This document shows, in pieces, positions 57,812 to 64,000 of a DNA stretch of 64,000 nucleotides (positions are counted from its first letter, which is position 1; every line of letters starts with the position of its first letter). The position numbers and the translations under genes were made by a program. The notes under the pieces are model-generated. The model was given only the letters and a program-made list of their open reading frames with translations. It ran no database searches and was not told the origin of the DNA. This DNA is from Alkalibacillus aidingensis (lineage in GTDB: Bacteria; Bacillota; Bacilli; Bacillales; Alkalibacillaceae), in assembly GCF_014595945.1 (NCBI RefSeq), contig NZ_JABXWU010000012.1, positions 1 to 64,000 of the forward strand, in the 5' to 3' direction.

Positions 57812-58966
57812 ATGAATTTTTCAAGGTTAGTTTTACCTGGGATTACAATGATTGCTGTAACCTATGGGTTAGCTAGATTTAGTTATGGATTACTTCTTCC
57901 GGATATGAATGAATCACTAGATATGTCTGAGTTTGTATCAGGCGTGATTTCGTCGTTATTTTATTTGGCTTATTGTTTTACTATCGTCTTATCGACAGTG
58001 ATTACAACAAGAGAAGGACCAAGGAAGATGATTCTAGCAGCTGGTTTATCAGCCTTTTTAGGTTTACTTTTAATGTCGGTCACGCCAAATACTTGGATAC
58101 TTGCTTTCGGTGTGTTGTTTGCTGGAGGAAGCACAGGATTAGTGTCTCCACCTTATGGCGCGGCTATATCACTTTGGATTAATAGGAATCAACAAGGAAA
58201 GGCAAATACATGGATTAATTCAGGTACTAGTTTAGGAATTGTCCTCTCAGGGTTAGGTTCAATTTTACTAACACCGAATTGGCGACTGACGTATTTCATC
58301 TATGCGATCTTAACATTACTTGTCTTGATATGGAATTTTAGAACTATACCGAAAGTTGCAGCAAAATCGAGTGCAATGTTTCAAAAAGGAAACCTCTCTA
58401 TTCGTGGTGTGAAAGGTGCTATTCCTTTAATTTTAGCATCTCTTATCCTAGGAATTTCTACAGCTGCATTTTGGACTTTTTCAAGGTCGTTTATAGAGGT
58501 TTCAGGTAACTATAGTGATTGGCAACTATCTGGTTTTTGGGTTGCTATCGGTTTGTTTGGGATATTAGGTGGTTTTTCTGGTTCTTTAATTGAAAAAGCA
58601 GGATTGTCATTCGCTTATAAATTAGGGGCATTATCGATTGCGTTAGCATCTATGATTCTAGCAATTGCACCTGCCAATTGGTTTGTGTCTTATTTATCAG
58701 CCAGCGTCTTTGGTGGTTCTTATATATTTTTAACAGGGGTTTTATTAGTCTGGGGCATCCACGTATTTATCACCAATGCATCATTAGGCATTGGTATCCC
58801 GTTTTTACTTTTAGCTGTCGGTCAAGTTATAGGTTCATCATTTGCTGGGTTATTAATTAGTGAATGGGGCTATGTCATTTCGTTCATTTTATATGGCTTT
58901 GTGGGCATACTCGCAGCCTTTATAGCCCCAAAGAAGATAAGCAAGTACAGTCCTGTCAATAATTGA
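57812..58966 (+). CDS. MFS transporter (YbfB-like)
   Basis: The 384-residue protein has about twelve membrane helices with the YbfB-type start M-I-A-V-T-Y-G-L-A-R-F-S-Y-G-L-L-L-P (given in parts; about 13-30), G-G-S-T-G-L-V-S-P-P-Y-G-A (about 110-122) and a second half with G-I-G-I-P-F-L-L-L-A-V-G-Q. It probably exports a small compound sensed by the TetR protein upstream. A 7-base leader after the operator block holds GTGAAGTTAGGGTGA as a ribosome binding site region. Confidence 0.87.
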   Translation: MNFSRLVLPGITMIAVTYGLARFSYGLLLPDMNESLDMSEFVSGVISSLFYLAYCFTIVLSTVITTREGPRKMILAAGLSAFLGLLLMSVTPNTWILAFGVLFAGGSTGLVSPPYGAAISLWINRNQQGKANTWINSGTSLGIVLSGLGSILLTPNWRLTYFIYAILTLLVLIWNFRTIPKVAAKSSAMFQKGNLSIRGVKGAIPLILASLILGISTAAFWTFSRSFIEVSGNYSDWQLSGFWVAIGLFGILGGFSGSLIEKAGLSFAYKLGALSIALASMILAIAPANWFVSYLSASVFGGSYIFLTGVLLVWGIHVFITNASLGIGIPFLLLAVGQVIGSSFAGLLISEWGYVISFILYGFVGILAAFIAPKKISKYSPVNN

Positions 58967-59003
58967 AGATTAAAAGAGTTGATGGATAAAAAGTAAAGAC
59001 TGT

Positions 59004-59042
59004 CATTATTTAGAATATTTTGATTACAGGGTCTAAATAATG
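59004..59042. repeat. 11-bp perfect inverted repeat after the MFS gene
   Basis: CATTATTTAGA and TCTAAATAATG are 17 bp apart. There is no T tract on the plus strand, so it is not a clear terminator. Confidence 0.55.
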
Positions 59043-59075
59043 GAATAATATGTTAGTATATATTTAGAGAGGACC

Positions 59076-59175
59076 TCTCAACACCATAATGAAAGCTCAT
59101 CATGGCAAAAAAACGTATAGATATAGCTTCTCAACACTGAAATGATGGGTCATCATTCATAAAACCGTTAAGAGG
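59076..59175. repeat. Two ~53-bp direct repeats upstream of a small membrane-protein gene
   Basis: TCTCAACAC at 59076 and 59129 heads two related units 53 bp apart; both contain AATGA..G.TCATCAT, which in the second is a 7-3-7 palindrome (AATGATG-GGT-CATCATT). This may be a two-unit version of the tandem arrays elsewhere in the window or a pair of regulator sites. Confidence 0.6.
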
Positions 59176-59186
59176 GAGGGTGCTGG

Positions 59187-59468
59187 ATGGGTTTTATTAT
59201 CTTTCTCATCATATTTCCTGCTATTGCAGTTGGGGTGGGTGTTTTCAGCTATTTAATGGTTAAAAAGTGGTGGGTTGTTCCCATTGCTACTTGGCTTTCT
59301 TATGTCATTATTCAATTACTCTATTTTTTAGTCGGGTACGGAAGGGTTGACCTCTTAGCTACCATTAATGAGGCATTAAATCCTTATAGTTTGGCTATAT
59401 ATCCGTTATTTGCGATCTTTATAGTAGCTATTATTAAAGGATATAAGGTAGATTCGGTGACTAATTGA
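59187..59468 (+). CDS. Small membrane protein related to the 54936 protein
   Basis: The 93-residue protein has three hydrophobic segments and resembles the N-terminal half of the membrane protein encoded at 54936: A-V-G-V-G-V-F, K-K-W-W-V-V-P-I-A-T-W-L-S-Y and V-G-Y-G-R-V-D. It lacks the C-terminal soluble domain. GGGAGGGTG precedes the ATG. It overlaps the next frame and is probably co-transcribed with the gene at 59501. Confidence 0.7.
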   Translation: MGFIIFLIIFPAIAVGVGVFSYLMVKKWWVVPIATWLSYVIIQLLYFLVGYGRVDLLATINEALNPYSLAIYPLFAIFIVAIIKGYKVDSVTN

Positions 59469-59500
59469 AGGGAATTTGGTTCATTTTGGAGGTGACGATC

Positions 59501-59710
59501 TTGAGCTCAAAACAATCATTATATTTAACTATTGGGTTACTGATCCTTTTTTCAATATTATTGATGATTCAAGCAGGATATGCTCCATTTTACGGACTGA
59601 TTAATCTATTTGAATGGGGAACGCGTTATGTTTTACCGTGGATCGCGTTGTATTGGTTGGTTCACTTGGTGAAAGTGATCAAAGCTGACCGAAATAACGA
59701 GGAGAAGTAA
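59501..59710 (+). CDS. Small membrane protein, function unknown
   Basis: The 69-residue protein begins at TTG 59501 with GGAGGTGA upstream; a longer frame from 59465 would overlap the previous gene and lacks a ribosome binding site. It has two hydrophobic segments (about 7-22 and 42-58) and a charged tail K-A-D-R-N-N-E-E-K. The family is not recognised. Confidence 0.65.
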   Translation: MSSKQSLYLTIGLLILFSILLMIQAGYAPFYGLINLFEWGTRYVLPWIALYWLVHLVKVIKADRNNEEK

Positions 59711-59750
59711 CCGACTCATTCACGGTGATATTTATAAAGATCCAATTGCT

Positions 59751-59984
59751 ATGGTGATAAGAATTGCAGATAGTGTGGGTGATTTAAATGGTGCAGAAAT
59801 CCTTGAACTTGAAGGTCAAGAGCTTCAATTTCATCACAACGAAAGCATCGAAAGGGAAGCTGAGGCCGTTTTCATGCATATTAACTTTGAAGATCTAGGT
59901 TATGGTATTCAGTATTTCGTTGAAGAAAATGATATTGAAGAAGAAGCAAAGGCCCTTGCTAGAGATATTATTCAAAATAATTAA
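59751..59984 (+). CDS. Small acidic protein of unknown function
   Basis: The 77-residue frame codes for a soluble acidic protein with E-I-L-E-L-E-G-Q-E-L-Q-F-H and A-L-A-R-D-I-I-Q-N-N at the end. No good ribosome binding site is seen at the ATG. Codon use and charge pattern look like real coding sequence, but this remains a weak call. Confidence 0.5.
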   Translation: MVIRIADSVGDLNGAEILELEGQELQFHHNESIEREAEAVFMHINFEDLGYGIQYFVEENDIEEEAKALARDIIQNN

Positions 59985-60185
59985 GTTCGATACCCAGGAA
60001 ATATTTATTAAAATTGAAACAGGAATGTTGAAAAACAAACAGATTAACAAAAGAGTAAAATAAAGTATTTCTAGAACGATTGCCCATTTGATTCAACAGA
60101 GTCATTTTCCCGGCAAATAAGGCTTTAATAAGATTTCTAAACTACCCCCGTTAGTAGACTATTATCACAAACTTCCTATAAATTA

Positions 60186-60223
60186 AGAGAGATAACCCTA
60201 AGCTGAACCGGCTATCTCTCCTT
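60186..60223 (-). terminator. Terminator-like hairpin downstream of the MBL-fold gene
   Basis: AGAGAGATAACC pairs with GGCTATCTCTC with one bulge. T tracts are weak on both sides. The gap 59985-60240 shows nothing else. Confidence 0.55.
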
Positions 60224-60240
60224 TAAAGTTTGTCCATTTT

Positions 60241-61020
60241 TTAAAAGGAGTAAGACTCTCCGTCATTTGGCACTAACACGTTGTATGAGATTCCTTTTTC
60301 ATTGGCAAAGGTTCTTAGATCTTCCCTTGATAATGTCCAATGGTTAACAGCTTCCATATGGACTGCAATAATCTTTGCGTTAGGGGCAGCCTTATATACT
60401 TGATAGACATCATCTTTCCCCATCACTAGAGATCCTCCTTCATTGAATTGATTATCCCCAGCATTGACGACAATAATTTCTGGATTGTGTGTGTCGATAA
60501 CTTCTTGAACACCATCATACCAAACCGTATCACCAGCAACATATAACGTTTTCTCTGATGAGTGTTTAAATACAACTCCACACACGAGTCCTGCAGCTTT
60601 TAAGATTTCGCCTCTTCCGTGTTCACCTTTTGTCTTAGTCAATTGGATATCTTGAAAGACGGTATCCTCTTGTAAGACCTCGACATTTTGGAAACCGGCA
60701 TCGCGTATTGCTGTAGCATCTTCTTCATTTTGGGAGTATAGTTTAATGTCTTTTGGCAAAGCTTCTACAGCTGCCATATCCCAGTGGTCAGGGTGAAGAT
60801 GAGTGACGATCACTGCATCAATATCTTGAATGATCTTGTCAATGGATGTTGGCAAGCTTACTAATGGATTGTTTTGATCTTGTCTTGGCGCTTCAGGTAA
60901 GCCAACTTCAGGTCCAAAAGCTGGTAAAGTCCCTTTTTCCGCTAACATAGGATCAATTAAGAACCTTTTACCTGCATATTCAACAATAATTGTCGCATTA
61001 CGAATTTGGTGGATATTCAT
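60241..61020 (-). CDS. MBL-fold metal-dependent hydrolase
   Basis: The 259-residue protein has the metallo-beta-lactamase fold motif T-H-L-H-P-D-H-W-D (about 73-81), further ligands in G-E-H-G-R-G and A-G-D-T-V-W-Y (about 175-181), and H-M-E-A-V-N-H-W near the C-terminus. It belongs to UlaG-like/YtkL-type hydrolases. The substrate is unknown. It is divergent from the Lrp-type regulator gene at 61148, which may control it. Confidence 0.88.
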   Translation of the reverse strand: MNIHQIRNATIIVEYAGKRFLIDPMLAEKGTLPAFGPEVGLPEAPRQDQNNPLVSLPTSIDKIIQDIDAVIVTHLHPDHWDMAAVEALPKDIKLYSQNEEDATAIRDAGFQNVEVLQEDTVFQDIQLTKTKGEHGRGEILKAAGLVCGVVFKHSSEKTLYVAGDTVWYDGVQEVIDTHNPEIIVVNAGDNQFNEGGSLVMGKDDVYQVYKAAPNAKIIAVHMEAVNHWTLSREDLRTFANEKGISYNVLVPNDGESYSF

Positions 61021-61147
61021 ATTTAATAACTCCTTTATCTTTTGAAAATTCCTCTGTACAATTATATTCTAAGCTATAGTCAGTGACCGGATACATAGAT
61101 TAGATAAAGTATTTTGTCCACTTTACTTTATTTATGAAAGGAGATAG

Positions 61148-61561
61148 ATGATGTTAGACAAAACTGATATACATATCCTAGATGAGCTATCTAAAAATAG
61201 TAGAATCTCGATGAAGGAGTTGGGCGAAAAAGTCCATTTAACTGGGCCAGCCACTTCTGCCAGGGTAGAAAAATTAGAGGATCATGGAGTTATTGAAGGA
61301 TATACTATTAAACTAAATCAAGCTAAATTAGGGTTCTCTATTCATGCTTTTATAACTATCATCACACAAAATATCAATCATAAGCCATATTTGACGTTCA
61401 TAAAAACGCAAGAGGAATATCTAATAAATAATTATAAAATTAGTGGAGATGGGTGTTATCTGCTCGAGTGTAGATTTCAATCCTATGAAATAATGGATCA
61501 ATTTTTAGAGGAATTGAATGAGTTTGCAAACTATAAATTATCTATTGTCATTAATAAATAA
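61148..61561 (+). CDS. Lrp/AsnC-family regulator
   Basis: The 137-residue protein has the AsnC helix-turn-helix D-K-T-D-I-H-I-L-D-E-L-S-K-N-S-R-I-S-M-K-E-L (in parts; about 4-25), A-R-V-E-K-L-E-D-H-G-V-I and the C-terminal RAM/ligand domain with I-S-G-D-G-C-Y-L-L. Two ATGs (61148 and 61151) follow AAAGGAG; the second has better spacing. It shares a 127-bp intergenic region with the divergent MBL-fold gene. Confidence 0.9.
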   Translation: MMLDKTDIHILDELSKNSRISMKELGEKVHLTGPATSARVEKLEDHGVIEGYTIKLNQAKLGFSIHAFITIITQNINHKPYLTFIKTQEEYLINNYKISGDGCYLLECRFQSYEIMDQFLEELNEFANYKLSIVINK

Positions 61562-61591
61562 TTGATAATCACTAATAGGAGGGCATCATAG

Positions 61592-61828
61592 ATGGATAAA
61601 AAAGAGTTTTTTATGTATTACTACAACAAGAATGTTGAAACGGATCGTGAAGAAGTTGGTGTGAAACTTGACGGTTTTGTCCTACCACTTAAAGATGGTA
61701 AGCAAATTGGACATAATGAATTTTTAGATAAATTTATCGACTTCCTTGAATCTGAGGGTTGGTCGTTTACAGGGTTGAGCGTTCAAATTAATGCTGATGG
61801 AAATGAAATTAAAGATATTGATGAGTAA
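61592..61828 (+). CDS. Small conserved-looking protein, function unknown
   Basis: The 78-residue protein, preceded by AGGAGGG, is soluble and acidic: M-Y-Y-Y-N-K-N-V-E-T-D, G-V-K-L-D-G-F-V-L-P-L and F-I-D-F-L-E-S-E-G-W. It lies 30 bp after the Lrp-type gene and could be co-transcribed with it. The family is not recognised. Confidence 0.65.
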   Translation: MDKKEFFMYYYNKNVETDREEVGVKLDGFVLPLKDGKQIGHNEFLDKFIDFLESEGWSFTGLSVQINADGNEIKDIDE

Positions 61829-61865
61829 AACTTAGATCAGTAAACGTTTATCCTATGATGACTGA

Positions 61866-62651
61866 TTAATTCAAATGCTTAAGAAAACGTTCAGGATTGT
61901 TTAAGAAGTCTTTGGTTAAAGTGACATGCTCAATGTCCTCAAAATGTCTTTGACCCATCGTTCCATCTTCAATTACGTAAACATTCGCATAAGGAATTGC
62001 CATTAAGATGGGTGAGTGGGTGGCAATTATAAATTGACCATCTTGCTCAACCATTTCGTTTATCATGGCAATTAGCGATAATTGCTTAATGGGGGATAAG
62101 GGTGCTTCAGGCTCGTCTAAAATGTATAGACCATTGGGTTTAAATCTTGCTTGAAATAAATCTAAAAAGCTTTCACCGTGTGACCTTGTATCCAGACCTT
62201 CTCCGTAAGCATGGTTTAAATCGTGCAAAGTTCTAGCATAGGGAAGTGCTTCAAGACTGTTTGGGTCTCTTTGACGAATGTTTTGTAAAGCTTCAGTTGA
62301 TTCCTCTTTCATGGTTTTCAGTCTTTGTGTGAAATTGATAAAATCATTAGCTCTAAAGAAAAAACCACTTTGCGTTTTGATCTTCCAAGTCAACTTCATG
62401 TGGTTACTTAAACTTCTAGCAGCAGTCAGGGTAGGGTCGTCATCGATATGTTCACCACCGATTAAAATGCTGCCTATATTTGAGGCAATGGCTTCAAGTA
62501 AGGTAGACTTTCCTGTTCCGTTGTCACCGACTAAAATGGTGACAGGCTTGTTGAAGCGTAACTCTTGGAAGTTTTGAATCAGAGGTAAATTGAACGGGTA
62601 TCGATCGGTTTCTAAGACGTTTTTGATTTGCACTGATTTTAGATGTATCAC
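61866..62651 (-). CDS. Stand-alone ABC-like AAA ATPase
   Basis: The 261-residue cytoplasmic ATPase has Walker A V-G-D-N-G-T-G-K-S-T-L-L (about 42-53), a signature-like S-H-G-E-S-F-L-D-L-F (about 157-166), Walker B Y-I-L-D-E-P-E-A-P-L-S-P (about 176-187) and a D-loop/H-switch region A-T-H-S-P-I-L-M-A. It resembles the AAA_21/RecF-like ATPases found alone or in defence systems. It starts with GTG behind AGGAGG. No partner nuclease is evident next to it. Confidence 0.85.
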   Translation of the reverse strand: MIHLKSVQIKNVLETDRYPFNLPLIQNFQELRFNKPVTILVGDNGTGKSTLLEAIASNIGSILIGGEHIDDDPTLTAARSLSNHMKLTWKIKTQSGFFFRANDFINFTQRLKTMKEESTEALQNIRQRDPNSLEALPYARTLHDLNHAYGEGLDTRSHGESFLDLFQARFKPNGLYILDEPEAPLSPIKQLSLIAMINEMVEQDGQFIIATHSPILMAIPYANVYVIEDGTMGQRHFEDIEHVTLTKDFLNNPERFLKHLN

Positions 62652-62711
62652 TGGTAAGCCTCCTAATCTTTAGACTATGTCGATTTAAACACCTACTGTT
62701 TAAACCAAAAA

Positions 62712-63059
62712 TTAAATAGCATAGTTAAGGTAGATTAACATAATCGTTAGGCCTGAGAGCTGATGGATATAATTTTTGCTTTCATGGAGATACTTCCAAT
62801 CAAGATAGGCATGAAAACCAACAAAGATCGTTAAAAAGAACATAAGTAGGAATTTTACCAACTGAATATTCGAAAATCCTACGTTCAAAAACGTAATAAC
62901 TGCAGCAGTAACGATGATGATCGTTCCATAAATCCCAATGGTGAAGCCATCAGTTTCTGAAAGCTTCTCCTTATTTTCCTTTCTACCAACCAAAAGGTAA
63001 TAAATTAAACTAACTATACCTAATATAATCGATGTCTCCAATGTGACGTCTGTGATCAT
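62712..63059 (-). CDS. Hypothetical four-helix membrane protein
   Basis: The 115-residue protein has hydrophobic segments at about 8-25, 42-60, 70-88 and 97-113, with few charged residues. GGAAGTGAGA precedes the ATG. It lies 33 bp downstream of the larger membrane protein on the same strand, so the two may form an operon. No family is recognised. Confidence 0.65.
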   Translation of the reverse strand: MITDVTLETSIILGIVSLIYYLLVGRKENKEKLSETDGFTIGIYGTIIIVTAAVITFLNVGFSNIQLVKFLLMFFLTIFVGFHAYLDWKYLHESKNYIHQLSGLTIMLIYLNYAI

Positions 63060-63092
63060 AGTTTATCTCACTTCCAAATAAGATTTAAGAAT

Positions 63093-63857
63093 TTAAGAAT
63101 CTAACTCTTCCCACTCAATTTCATCATGTTCTTTTAATCCTTCGATAAAGTCCTTTAAGTCAATGTCATTGGTGATTTCATAACTCCCTCTAACAGAGTT
63201 ATAGATTAGTAAATAATCACCATCAGAATAGACACTGTATGATGAAGTTGAGTTATAGTTTTCGTCGGTAGGGTTTGTCACTGTAAACCTTACATGGTAG
63301 TTCATGTCCATAGAATGTAACCGTTGATCACTTTCTTTTAGGTTAATATCAGAGAAAACATCTAGAATTTGCTCCATTTGTTCTTCGTCTTTAATAATGG
63401 CACGCTCATTATCTTTTTGGAAACCTGTTTCATCTTTGAATTGCTCCGTAATAGATATTTCCTTGATTTCACTTTCCTCATGCAGCCAGTCAGAAGTGGC
63501 TTCTGTAAAGGAAGCATATTTAGTAAGCTCAAAAGTGATGAGAAAGACGATGAATAGAAGCACTGCCCCACCAATTTTCCATTTATTAAATAAATTTGGA
63601 CTAGGATTACTTTTGCCTGCATCAGTATGGTCGTTATTTCGGTCGGTATAAGTAGCGTGTAGAGCTGTTGCAATGAAATACACAATAAAAATGATCAATG
63701 CCCATAGGCCAAGCTTACTTGCTTGAGGTATATCTGAGCCTTTTGTGATTAAGAAGCTTAATAAAAAAGTTAATGGAAGGTATAGTAATAAAAATTGTTT
63801 AATATGGGATGTTAACAGGTGTCGGTTGCTCGGTTGATCTTGTCTTTTATGTGTCAT
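63093..63857 (-). CDS. Hypothetical membrane protein with C-terminal soluble domain
   Basis: The 254-residue protein has three helices (about 21-40, 47-66, 93-112) and a soluble acidic domain (about 120-254) containing I-K-E-I-S-I-T-E and D-E-E-Q-M-E-Q-I-L-D-V-F, a layout similar to the 54936 protein and to the lipoprotein at 27279. GGAGAATTC precedes the ATG. It is the first gene of the minus-strand pair. The function is unknown. Confidence 0.68.
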   Translation of the reverse strand: MTHKRQDQPSNRHLLTSHIKQFLLLYLPLTFLLSFLITKGSDIPQASKLGLWALIIFIVYFIATALHATYTDRNNDHTDAGKSNPSPNLFNKWKIGGAVLLFIVFLITFELTKYASFTEATSDWLHEESEIKEISITEQFKDETGFQKDNERAIIKDEEQMEQILDVFSDINLKESDQRLHSMDMNYHVRFTVTNPTDENYNSTSSYSVYSDGDYLLIYNSVRGSYEITNDIDLKDFIEGLKEHDEIEWEELDS

Positions 63858-64000
63858 ATGAATTCTCCTTCGACCATTTAGCTTTTACATAAACATATGC
63901 TAACATATTTTTACTAAGAGTGAGGGTTATTTCTCGAATATTTGTTCAATATTGGTGAAGCCACGTTAGTGGACTTGACTTATAGATATACTAGATCAGC

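Noticed and set aside
62278-62577. Plus-strand frame within the AAA ATPase gene
   Set aside because: It is antisense to the Walker A and signature region of a clear ATPase and lacks a ribosome binding site.

Overview
This is a chromosomal window from a spore-forming, low-GC Gram-positive bacterium of the Bacillaceae. The signs are strong AGGAGG-type ribosome binding sites, many TTG and GTG starts, two tandem H-type small acid-soluble spore protein genes, a Bacillus-like yjcFGH cluster, a CydS-type cytochrome bd subunit and a CcpA cre-like site. Exported proteins are very rich in Asp and Glu, which suggests a moderately halophilic or alkaliphilic lifestyle (inference). No rRNA, tRNA or CRISPR array was found.

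Layout. 1-71: the 3' end of an IS3-family element cut by the window edge. 97-3450: yjcF/G/H-like genes, a PgpA-like YutG and an aldo/keto reductase. 3536-19156: the centrepiece, a ~15 kb single-direction operon of 16 genes led by a TetR regulator. It encodes an acyl-CoA synthetase, an ACAD10/11-like acyl-CoA dehydrogenase, a zinc-free MDR oxidoreductase, three crotonases with different active sites, a TRAP importer, a ComB-family phosphatase, an ACAD10/11-type phosphotransferase, a MaoC pair, a thiolase, a nitronate monooxygenase-like flavoprotein and a 3-hydroxyacyl-CoA dehydrogenase. The control region has a promoter, two TetR-like palindromes and a cre site. I read it as an import and beta-oxidation module for an unusual organic acid. 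The kinase plus ACAD10/11-like pair suggests a 4-hydroxyacyl-CoA route like the levulinate (Lva) pathway of Pseudomonas putida.

19273-33000: an amidohydrolase, a second acyl-CoA synthetase, scattered single genes (GNAT, flavin reductase-like, zinc-ribbon proteins, lipoproteins, glycerate kinase), an amidase-holin pair, a small carbonic anhydrase-like protein and the start of an ECF sigma/anti-sigma pair. 34482-36951: cytochrome bd oxidase cydA-cydB plus a 33-residue cydS, under a TGTGA-N6-TCACA palindrome. 38520-43290: a Fur-box-flanked divergent siderophore uptake locus (fused permease, binding protein, ATPase, FhuF-like reductase). 43533-44896: TetR plus a paired SMR efflux system with matching operators. 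46900-50335: cydD-cydC, ~10 kb away from cydAB. 50518-64000: lipoproteins, a phosphatase, polysaccharide deacetylase, spore proteins, a TetR/MFS pair sharing an identical operator-promoter block, small membrane proteins, an MBL-fold hydrolase, an Lrp-type regulator and an ABC-like ATPase.

Three intergenic tandem arrays stand out, plus a short pair: a 53-bp repeat (about 22268-22421), an exactly phased 10 x 52-bp hairpin repeat (37921-38440), a ~21-bp repeat (about 51845-52085) and two 53-bp-spaced copies near 59076. None is coding and none has CRISPR spacers.
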